Source: Ornithodoros turicata (taxonomy: Eukaryota; Arthropoda; Arachnida; Ixodida; Argasidae). From it: DNA of 64,000 nt. Both the position numbers and the translations under genes were made by a program. Shown here piece after piece: positions 41,201 through 53,200 of this stretch. The first letter of the stretch is position 1; each line of letters begins with the position of its first letter. The notes beneath the pieces are model-generated. The model was not told the DNA's origin and did no database searches. It saw only the letters and a program-made list of their open reading frames with translations. The stretch spans positions 53,667,581 through 53,731,580 of the forward strand of contig NC_088203.1 of NCBI RefSeq assembly GCF_037126465.1, written 5' to 3'.

Positions 41201-44200
41201 TTTAAACCAGCGTGCCTTCACAGCCTTTTTTAGGTCTGGAATCTTGTTGAATTGGTCACAAACAGCCAAGAAATGTCTACATAATAGTCCCATCTTTGAA
41301 AACATTGTGCAACTGCATGTTTGCTCATTTAGGGAGACCTTATGGCATGTGTCACTGCAAGATGACATCACACTGTATACCTCTGGTGCCACCTGCTGCA
41401 CTCCAGGAAGTCTTTCTTTTGCCTTTTTCATTTCCTCGACAATCAGGGAACATGCATATGGAGTGAGTTCCTTGAAGCATATCTTCTCAACCTCGCCAGA
41501 AGTGTTGTGTGAGTAGAAGTTGCAGGTCTGTAGCAGTGTTGCTTGATGCCTAGCTTCCTGCAGCATCGAACTTGAGACTTTCATCAGGGCACGTAACGCT
41601 TCATGAAGTTTCCCAGATGAGGATAAGACATTCTTTAATTTCCCATTGTGTGATTCTACCCGGTTTGTCGTGTTATTTCCTGCTGTGAACACCTGATCAC
41701 AGAGATGCCTCGCCCACATTTCTGGGATTGGTGCCCAGTTCTTGTTGAAGTATGTGCAGGCATCCTCGTTCGCATACCTCAGGAACTCTCCCTGTGCTGC
41801 CCCAAACATCCCTGGTGTTGGTGCGTTTAGCATCTCACTGAAGCTGCTTACCAACCTATCTCGTTCTTGTGCATATTTGGAAAGTTGCCCAGCAGCTGTC
41901 CTGAACGCCTTCATAACATGAAACTGGCACAGTTGCACTGCGGGCTCTGAAGGGAAAGCTTCCCGTATTGCTGCAATCTCCGTAAAGTCTTTGTCGACAA
42001 TGACAACATTGATCTCAGCTGTGCCCCCATTCTCCCGTACAAATATTTGTAGCAGGTGTGTCACAACGTGCTGCTGCTCAGAAGCAACAAATCCATATGC
42101 AACAACGTGGCTGCGGCCAGAGCCATCTTCGACGAGAAATACAAACAGAGGCATCCGTAGCTTGTTGGTCCTGTAGGTTGCATCAAGTAGAAGAACCTCA
42201 GGAAATGAAGCAAACACCTGGTGCATGTGTGGTGTCTGTACAAACAGGACCTGCAGCTCATGGTTATCATCAGTGATTGGGATTATCTTGGCACGGTCCT
42301 TCGATCGGCACTCCTCAATCGCCTCTGTAAGTTGGATCGCATTATCCCTGTGGCTGTTTTTGCCCTTCAAATTCTGAAGGTCTTTAGCGATGATCGTTTT
42401 GCCTGTATGCAAAAGAAATAAATTAAGCTCCTTGCAGACGGGAGACATGCAGAGCAACAACGTTGAAATAAAGCAAGGTTTCTATGACTAGTAATGAAAT
42501 AAGAAATCATTACCTGTCTTCTCATGCAGCCTTTGCACAACCATGCTCGGCTGAACTCTCATTTCCAGGAGAGGCTGTACAAGTTGCTTCTCGTCATCGT
42601 TGAGCCGACGACACTCTGGGTAGGAGTTATAAATCTCGCTTGTTGTCTCATGATTATGCTGAAGTACGACGCTTGTAATTTCCAGCTGCTGGATCGACCT
42701 CCTAGCGGCGATCACCACTTGAGCGGGGCAGTCCTTTTTCATTGTTCTGTTAGAAAACGAAATGATGGAGAAGAAATGATTTGTGGCGCCGTTTGCACAC
42801 GTACGCATACAAGGATCAAGCTTGGTGCTGTGATGACCGCTCCCGGTAGGAACGACAGCACACGAGATAGGGGTACCTTTGGGGTAGTTTGTGGAAGGAA
42901 CGAGGCCAACACCAGTAAATAATGGGCACACAATTTAATCTAACACAAGAGATCTGTGCACAGGCTGCCGGCTCACCACAATTGGACGTTGTCCTTCGGG
43001 CACAATCTGTGACGGCACAGTATTGATGGACGCTGTCGAGCTGCTTGTTGAGAGGTTGCACAGTCTGAAGTCGGTGTCGGGCCCTGCGACACCAGTTGTT
43101 CCGGGTTCCCCGTCCGAGCGATGACTTCTTGCTGCAGGCGGTTCTGTGACGAGTCTTGGTCGTCCGCCCTCACTTCTCCTTTTCTGGTTATGGAGCTGCT
43201 CCCCTTTTATGGACTCTCCGGTCACCGTTCCCACTCACATCCCTTGCCTAGGGAAAAGCCGGCCAAGTAATGAAACGGCTTCCTGGAATCGGCGGTTTCG
43301 TGTGAAGTCGTGATCGCCTTCCCTCTTCCCTGCTTTGGGAAGAGTCGGGAAAACAGGGAAATTGCTAAAAGAGAGTTTTCTCCTCACTATATCCTCGTGC
43401 TAGACGTTGGTTCGTCAACAGTTGACTTGGCTCTGGGTGGGGGCGTTCAAACAATGTCGTGCTGTCCATTCTTTCAAACGGCCGCTGTCACTCCAGGGGT
43501 GCTCATACACACAAAAAAAAGATGCTCGTAGAAGTATACGACTGGCCTGCTCGATGGGCACATCTGGAGAGCCCATTTAGTTATTCTAGGAACCTCACTT
43601 CCTAGGAACATCACAGTGCAGCACTACAGCAAAACACAGAATGTAACTGTACGAACCTTTGATTGGGACGAATCCCGGTGCCGGTAGTCCTGTGACACCC
43701 ACCGTGTTTACAAGTGAATGCTGAGTTCGCAAACTGGAGCTTTCTTTTCAGCTTCACGGCTTGGCTGACAAATGAGAATTAACGACCTCCACTGATTTTG
43801 TTGTCTTCTTCACAAACAGTGTATGCGTGGCCACTTGGAAACGACGAAATGCTTTGTCGAAATCGTCGAACGAGTCGAACTTCGCTCCCAGTCTTATCTC
43901 AATGATTGTGCACTCAACGTGCCCACAACTCCGCGATCCGAAAATCGTACGGAAACGGGAACCGCAAAAACGTCCACGTGGTTCACAGCCGCGCTTTGGG
44001 GGCCGCTCGACAGATGGCGCGAAACCGTCGTGCATATAGCAACTTCCGGTTGAGCCGCACTACGTAGTGCATATAGCATTGCTCTTGAGCAAATGTGGTA
44101 GGCCATGTTTTTGATTTCGTTTGAATTGCGGCTCTAGAGTAATTAGTTAGTTCAAGATATACTGCGAACACCGCTCGGGCACCAAGCGCAAAAGCACATG

Positions 44201-47200
44201 TGCCTAATGGAAATGGGTGTCGCGGATTATGAAGGAGTATCGATTCCTGTATAGCATATGCAATCGCGGGCTGATGTTTCTTCGCTTGTACTCAATTCTT
44301 AATTGTTTTTCTTCTCTTCCATGCAGACACAGTAAGTCTCACCTGTACAGCTGTCTCACTTTATCATAGTTCCACTGACTGCATTCCCCCATTGAGTTAT
44401 GCATTCCTCCACTGGAGATATAATATTCCTCTTCCTCATAATGTTTCTGTTGTATCACTTTTGCGTAGACACTTATGAGCAGGCAGTCAGGCGGCAAGAG
44501 AGAAGTCTTTTCACATCAAACTGTGAATCGGAGCACGACACAGATTCCGAAGATGTGTTCGGAATAGTTTCACAAAGTTCGGTTGATGGTTCGCAAAGTG
44601 GAGTGGGACAGGCTACCCTTCAACCCACAGCGGGGAAGCCCACAGACTTGTCATCCGCTGTCACCTCAATGCCGGCACCACCGAAGGGCAAAATAACTGG
44701 ACAGAAGTTGCCATCATCATAAACACGAGAGCGCAGCATGGAGCCCAGTAAGCTTTTATCAAAGATTGAGTTTTGGCTAAAGTTTAGCAAAACAGGCATA
44801 TCCTGTAGATTTTCGCAATGTCGTTAGTGCATGATATTTCGTCATATTCCTGTTTCAACTGAGTTACCCAACTGACTGGGCGACGAACACAGTGAGATGT
44901 GGATATCCAGATCTCAAATTACTTGTTCGCTATTTATATATGCCTCATACTTTGTGTGAAAACATGACTGAGATTAGTGATTCCTTTACTTCGATATTTA
45001 TCATACGTGGCAAACCATTACACAGGCTGCCAGTCCTCACCTGATGCAGGAAATAGCCCACCAGGAACACCAGCTCTTCAGTCCAAACCTGTGCCACCGA
45101 AGCGCAAGCTAGCTGACTTGATGTCATCACCAAAGCCTCAAGAACACAGTGAGATTGGTAAGTTCTCATAAGAGGAATTCCTCTAACATGTTTCGTATTA
45201 CATGTGTTACATGGGGGGGGGGGGGGGGGGGCACCCATATTTGCAGTTTTTCTGGCTTCTTTTGCCTTTCTGACAGACAGTTTGGGGGTGTTACAAGTTC
45301 TGGGGGGCGTGAGAGGGTGCTTGGAGAATGAATGCAACCCAATTTTACGTAGCACAAAATTGAAGCCCTTGTTGAAAGCCAAAGCTAAAAAGTGCGCCAT
45401 TGACGTTACTGGGGATGGTCTCCAAGGATCTGAGACAAGTGCAATGCCTGGACGCTTATCAGTCTTTGTTTGCCGTCTCCAAATCTCCTGCTACCAAGTA
45501 TGCTGCCATCTTTCTTCGCAAGACAGATCGGGAGCTCGCGCAGGATTCCGCTTATATTCAGAATATTTTTGCGACGCCCACCCTTCCTGAATCTACACTT
45601 TCCCGTACTATGCAGTTACGACAGATTTGGTCGCACGAGCTTTTTGTGAATCCGACCCCCGGTCACCCTGATTTCGATTTTCTTCGGCAAAGCCAGTTAC
45701 TTTATGCTTAAACGTTGCCTCGTAGTGGGCCCGTCCTTGCTTTATCGTGACTGAATCACATTGAGTGACATCGGTGAAGCCTGCCACACTCTCCAGGAAA
45801 GGAAATCATTTTTGCACCGCATGCCTGAAGGCAACCATACAGGAAAACGTTTTGCTAGAATGCGCACTGGTAACTAAAGCACATGACCACTTCAGGGCAC
45901 TTTTTTACTCTATAACTTGTACATTATACACTGGAAAATATGGAAAAAAGTTTAACATTTAAATTTGTGGAACATCATGAGAAAAGTTTAACATTGAATT
46001 CGTTGAAATATTTAATTATTCCAATGCGTGTACTTAGGATCTTCCAATTGCGCAGTCAGGTTCATGTTGCTGTTGTTAATATACATATTGCTGGCAGATG
46101 CGCTCAAAATGAAAATTCTAGTGCAAGCTCTGCAAACCGAAATTTATGAGAAAAAATTTTTTCAATGCGGAAACAAGTCTGAGAAAAGGAATTTGTACTT
46201 CAGGGAGCGATCCTTTGCAAGACGTTTCAAGTGACGAAGATAGGATCTTTGAAAGATATTCAGAGCAAGCAACAGGTATGCTGTAGTGATGATCCATTGT
46301 GCAAATGGTTATGTATCAGAGTGGTGTACATTATCTGCAAAATTTAACGTGTTGTTCAGTTTCAGAACCCGAAGGAACTCAAAATGAAACCCAGACCTCC
46401 CCGATGCAGTTGACCGGTAAGTGCGAGCGCAATGTTGTGGGAGTCATTGCTCAGAAGAGACAGTACAGATTGAGCACACACACACCTTACTCTACACAAA
46501 ATGTAGCAAACTTACAAGCGGTCAGAAAGCACACAAGGAACACGCCTCTATGCAGTTGTCTGTAGAATGTTGATCACTTGGCAGTGGAATTTCTACGTGA
46601 CATATTTCGGATCTGATCGTTTAACAACAATGGTTGAGGGAGCTGTGGTAGCATAACTGTCCTGTGAAAGGTGCTTACCGCGAAAAGTAACTACAGTAAT
46701 ATCTCATTAACTCAAACGCCGGTTAAGAACAAAATGAGGCTTAAGTCGAACGCCCACGATGTCCCGTGCACGGCCTGTATTCCCGTAATGTAAATAATAC
46801 GTGCTTTAGTCGAAATCACTGCTAAGCCGAACAAGTGTTTAGTCCCAGGTGACATTTTTCATCTGTCGAATTTCACTTCCGATTGGTAAACACCACCTTT
46901 CTCGACCATGGATTGCCATGATCGGCCAAGTTCTTCAAGCCAGCCAACACAATTCAATCCAAGTCCGCCTGATCGAGAGTCGACGGGATCGAGGCTTGCG
47001 TGATTCCAAAACTAGCGCGATATGTTGTGTGCGGGCTAGGCTGTTCAGCGCCAAAGGTGCTAGATGAGGACGCAGTGAAGTGAAAGTCAAGAACTGTATG
47101 TACTGCGCACGCGCTGTTAAGTTTTCTGCGACATGTCATTGTCGACGCTGAGGCAACGCAGGTTGAAGACTCTCGCGCTTGCAAAAAAGCACGAGCTGAT

Positions 47201-50200
47201 AGCGGCTGTTGAAGCCGGCGCAAAATCGAAAGGAGAGATCGCCGCGGACTTCCGGATACCAAAGAGCACGTTATCCACAATTTTGGCGAAGAAGTTGAAG
47301 ATCTGGTTAACTGCCAGCAGGGGAGCATGCCCAACGAACAGAAAAAGGGTTCAGGGCTTTGTAGCACACTAAATGTATAGGAAGCAACGAAAGATATCGG
47401 ACTATTTCAAGAGCTGTTAGAGCGCAACCACAACCAGTGGTTTGTAGTTTGGCTATGTTTGTAATCCTTGAAGTACGTCTGCAAAGTATTGTGTGAGTTA
47501 AGTTATAACTACAAATAAAGGCAATATTGATGCATTTGTGGACTATGCAACAGTTTAGGGGCCAATTTTTATCAGAATTTGGCAGTTTGTTGATAAGTCA
47601 AAATACTGCTTAAGTCAAACTAACTGGTCTGGATGGTGGGTGTTTGAGTTAATGAGATTTTACTGTACATTGTAACAAATTTCCCACAATTCTGGTATTA
47701 TGATAGTGCCCTAGCATCGCCCACCAGTGGTTGTCTTTCTCTTTTGGACCGTCTTGTTTTACTTTTGGTTGAGAGTAACAAATTCTTCTCCTAGAGCATT
47801 TGTCGGTCTCTACAAATCCAGTTACAGTGATGTATTTCTTAACTTTCTAGCTGTTGAGCACCACATCATCAGGCATTTAGCTGAAGCAAAGCAAAACACC
47901 AAGGAGGTTTTCTCCACACTCAAGGACATCCAAAGAACTCAGCTGGACATTTTCCATAGGCTGAGCCAGCTTGTGGGACGACACAACGACAGTGAGGAAC
48001 CGCTTAACACGGATGACTTGAAAATTCCTTTGAGGACAATGGAAGATTTTAACGACGTAGAGCACCTTCTAGGAGAAAAAACAAGGCGTGAGGCACTGGT
48101 GAGGAACACTGAGGACTGATTTTTCATCCAATTGGCGCTTGTCTTGTGCTCTTCGCTAGGGAGGCCGACTGGCATTCTGTATACACTATAGTTAGAGCCT
48201 AACCTTTTAGGGTTATATCCGATTACCGACGATATTTACCCCCGATTGAAATCCGCAAAAGCAGGGTTCAACCCGATATTTCCCAGAAAACTATTGGGCC
48301 AGGGGGATCTGAGGTCATCACAACTAACAGAGAACTTTGGAAACTGAGACCATGTCAAATGTTAAAACTGACGCACCATGTTAAAACAGAGACCATGCTG
48401 CCCGTTACATGCATGGACTCTATAGTCCGTATTCACCAACTTACTTAAACTATTGGTTTAGTGACGTCGGGTTTAAATCAATCACGTGAGACTTTCGTTC
48501 GCCAATCCTGGATCACCACCCCATGCTCTACCACCTGCTGCTGTGAAGCCTATGGCGGCGCACATAGCGAGCTTCCTGCACAGCGCATGCGTATTTCACC
48601 AGAGTCTGCCAGAAGCGATGGTAGCCGGTAGGCCTAATCCCCGGTTCACGAAGAATTTTTCATCAAATCTTGGGTAAGTTTCGATTAATATAGTTACTAG
48701 AAGCGCCCAGGAGACATATTTGATCACAATGGGACGAATATTTGCCTCAAATGTTCCATTTCGATCATCCACCCAAGCTACTTAAACTGGTGGTTTAAGC
48801 CCCATGCATTCGAATGGGACGTATTTTAAACTAGGGGAGGGGCTAGTTTAACATCGGTCTAAGTATACGTTGCAACTACTGTGGACGTGTGTGTTGAAAA
48901 AACTATCGTAGATTGGTTGCGGTAGGTGATGTTGCACTAATTCAAAGTCAACTGGTAAAAATTAAGCAGAATCGTTTTAAATGCACGGTTAGTAAACAAA
49001 AACGGCGTAACGCTTGACCGGGGGTACGAAATGCGGCTGTTGTTTTTAGGCGCTATTGCGAACTTTTGCATGACAAACGTAAAAAGCACCGCAAAGTATG
49101 GTCAAAGAGAGTGACATCGACATGTGCCACTGGACAAAATCCATATACCAATCCAAGGGACCGAGAGAGCGTGCGGATGGCCGAACGTCAATGTGCATCT
49201 TCAAAAACAAAGCATAAGTAGTGCTGGCGCTTATTATGAGCGTTATCTCCTGTGATACACACTGTAAGCACCCCTGTCATTGTACAGTAAGAGCAACGTT
49301 TGTTGCGAGACCCCGATGGAGAAATTGGGGGCGTTATCCACTGGCATGCTTATCAACCATCCCAGTATCTATCATCTCTTCGCAGCGTATCTAATCTCCA
49401 GAGACTGATCACTGATAGGACTGATCATAAAGTGCATTAGCGTCTTGCGGCTGTTGTGTGGGTACTATCAAGGCATGGAGATATTGCATGTTGTTGCACT
49501 ACACTTAACACGAAATCTGAGCAGATTTTACGTTCCCCGATTATGAAAATACCGGAGCAAAAGCTAAGGAGGTCCTCATTTCCCCTGGATTCACATGCAA
49601 GCATAGATGAAACTGAAATGTGTGTTTTACTTATTTCAGCATGCCACAGCAGAACAGACCAATAAAAATATGTTATTCAGGTATCGTGTTGCCACTGCTA
49701 CATTAGAAAACATTCAAAGGGACAGCTGCTTACTTCTATATTGATTTATCATTTGGTAACAGTAGATGTGCTTTTGTAGGGCTGCTTCTGCAAAAGACAC
49801 TACACAGCAATGTGCTAAAGGAGGCTGCAAACCTTTGGGAAGCGTCATTACTATTGCAGGTACATAACCATGACCAATCACTGACAGCTTTTCTGCATTG
49901 TATAAGCACATATATTCTGGAGATCCTCTCTTGAAAATTTCTGCTATGGACTCATTCATCACAACAACTTTGTATTTGTGAGCTTTTTGTTTATATTCAG
50001 ACAATAAAGGCTATTACGTAGTTCCACAAGGATGACTTTTTTCATAGAAGCGTGCACTCTGCATATCCTGCTCAATTAGTTGTCAAGGTCACATGAGAAC
50101 ATAAGTGAGCAATGGCGCACAAGGAAAAAAAAAAATCCTTGCTACATTCCACATGCTGACTCCACCAATATATCTGAGGTGTCGTACTGCAGTACGTTTG

Positions 50201-53200
50201 AATTGCACAGGAATAAAGGGCAATGTGTACAGAAACTTTGAAGCTCTCTTGCTCCTGTTGAACTGCACTTAAAGTTGAAAATTAGATCAACTGCAATTAC
50301 TGCATATAGCACCTTCCAGATGAATATAACAAAACATAGGCTACAGACTCATCAATAGATAGTATTGACAATTATAACAGGAGTCAGCTGGTTCATGCAA
50401 CATCAAAATGGAAATGTCGTTCCTCCATACTGCAGCATGAGCGCATGGATAAATCGTACATGGCCACATGACAGTTGTCAACTACTTAAAAGAAAGTTAG
50501 CTTGCGTTGACATGGGTACAGATTTGTCCAGCCACTGCAGCCGTCTATATCCACACTGAGCACACGAGCACATGGAAGAACATGCACCCATGTTAACAGT
50601 AGCTATCGTTCTTTTACGTTACTGACAGCTGCCGTATGGCCGCATAGTTTATTTCTGTGCTCATGTGTTCAGTGTGGATATAGACGACAGCAGTAAAGCA
50701 GGGTAAACAAGCACCCATGTTACACTAGCTCTCCTCCTTTTACGTCGTTGATAGCTGTCATATGGCCACGGAGTTTATCCATGTGCTCATCTGTTCAGTG
50801 TGAATACAGCGCTAAACAAAAAATCGTGTCCCTTTTGTGCCTCCTGAAGCTCAAGGCTTTTCTTTCAAGCAAAAATGTACGCATGCTGTTCTGCATCATT
50901 TTGTGAGCAGGACTGTTAAAAATTACTCGACGCACTGCAGCTTTGCACTGGTGTGATCTGTGCACTCTTTTTGTGTAGCCTCATATCCTGTAGAGGTAAA
51001 TCTTAAACATGAACATGTTTGACACAGGTGTGCCTGGTTGGGTAGAAACTGAACAGGATCAACGTGGCTCCAACCAAAGTTAGCCCTGTTAGTTCGTCAC
51101 CCCTGAAGAAGGAGCCGGTTCGGCTCCGAAACGTCGGGACCCCTCTTTCGAGCTAACTGTGGTTGGAGCCACGTTGATCCTGTTGAGGTAAATCTTAAGA
51201 ATCGAAAAACACATTCCTATGGAATCATGCCACATGATTTATCCACCTGCATCCACATTGCAATCATGCTTCTATTAATCGCAAGTGCCACAATACCTCT
51301 AATTGTAATAAGAAAGTTTATTGACGGTAACAACACACAACATACAACACACCCGAAACACTACCCTCTAATTTGGCTGTGTTGTGCATGTCTTCAACGT
51401 GTTCTGAATAGCTGAGTTACAAAATAGTGAACCAAACCAAATCCTGCTAATATGCATATGTGTAGTACATCACTTTACCTTCAATTATGTTACAACTTGC
51501 TCTCCTTGCACTAGCTCAGGTGCATGCTAAGTGTCCACGGTTTTTGCTGTATGACATGTCCTGTACATTGGTACTCTCATTTCACACCAGCTCTCCTCTT
51601 CCTTGACTCGCACTCCACCCATAAATGTACAGCAGTGAGTGGAGAATAAACAGAATATCGGCATACTACGGTCACAAAGTTCTGGTGTAACTAGGAATGT
51701 GTTATCAGCATCATGACAAATGATTCTAACATCTATGGATCTGTCATTCGAAACAGTGCCTGAATGCTGTTGCAATACAAGATACCACGTACATACATTT
51801 ACTGTTGGAAAGCCTTCACATCATCACCAGGAGAATATGTGGCGTCTCGTGCACATTGCTTTCACTGCATGACTGGCACCAAATGCCTGTGACGTATGAT
51901 TGTATATGTGTCAAACCTGATTATTTATTTTGTTTCAGGTAAGCCGTTCTTCAATGCCATATGTGATGAAAATAATTGCTATACAAATTTATTGCTATTC
52001 AAATATGTGACTGGCATTAGCTTAGGCACACCATGCCATGCCCCACAAAAAACATGTCTGTGTAAGAGCTAGCTTCACCATAGGTTCAGAAATCTTGTGG
52101 TTGTGTGTGTGGAATTTTTCATTTCTTTTTAATGGGAAATTGACAGTACTACTGTTTCTTTTTAGAACCCTCCCCCCACATTTTCTATGGCACTCTTAGG
52201 GGTGCTAAAGTTCAGTAAAGTGGACCGAAGTAGAGCCCTGCGCGGATGAGATTTTTGGCATCCGCATCCGACCCGCATCCGCGCACACGTCATCCGCATC
52301 CGATCCGCATCCGCACCATACACAACAGTTTACATCCGCATCCGATCCGCTGAGCAACAAGCACCATCCGCATCCGATCCGCAAAATCCGCACGTTTCGA
52401 AAGACGCGTAAAGACCGCCGGAAGCATGTTGGTATAATTTCGGATGCCTCCATGCTGTCACGGAAGGACTCAGTCATGACGACAAGCAAAGGTAAACCTT
52501 TCAACAAACGCGATATGGAGAGACTTCTGGAACGCGTTGAACGCTACCTCGTCGGTGCTCGCGCGGTTCGAGACGCCAGAATGCCTCCTCTCCCGTCTTG
52601 CCGCCGTGCATGGTCAAAGGTGAACCCGAGCATGCGCTCGCTGTCGGCTGTCGGCGAGCAATACAAATAAATTGCTGGTGGAAAAATGACAGCACGCGGT
52701 ATATCCGCATCCGATCCGCTACCGATCCGCTGCCTTCGTATCCGCATCCGAACCGCATCCGACCTTGCGCCATCCGCATCCGACCGCACACCGCAGAAAG
52801 TGCTAAATTTTCATCCGAATCCGCAAGTATCTTGCGGATATCCGCGGATATCCGCTTCCATCCGCGGATGGTGCAGGGCTCTAGACCGAAGTAGTTACAT
52901 GCTCTTCTTGTGTGCCAACGTAATGCATATGGCCAGAATCTGTGAAACTGTTGCTTTGGGTGCTGGTATCTTGCAAACCATCTCCCATATGACATGTATT
53001 AATTACCAGAAGTTGCCTGAAGGCTCTGCATGTCCACCACTCATTACTGAAGTTAGGTGGTTAGTCATGCAGAGGCATCTACATTATCTTACCACGAATT
53101 CAGCATTTTGTCCCATAAATCTGCTCCCAGGCTTTGTCCTTGATGATACAGTACACCATGCTGACTACATTAAACTGTTCAGCTGCATAGATTTGTGCTG

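Larger units (their letters stand above)
38464..44084 (-). mobile_element. Mutator-like element (MULE) with long TIRs and 9-bp TSD
   Basis: 5621 bp. Both ends begin gagcaatgctatatgcacta in inverted orientation. Similarity continues inward for about 480 bases (38464-38941 and 43650-44084) and weakly to the region before exon 2 (39070-39165 against 42740-42840). The 9-bp duplication ttgagcaaa fits the 8-11 bp size of Mutator elements. Its gene runs on the - strand (43903-39668). Excising element plus one repeat restores the exon 1 frame and puts a GTAGGC donor four bases after the repeat. Confidence 0.92.

Noticed and set aside
45400..45711. Open frame of 103 residues with protein-like composition
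   Set aside because: No domain known to me, lies in an intron, no splice support; kept only as a note in the intron entry.
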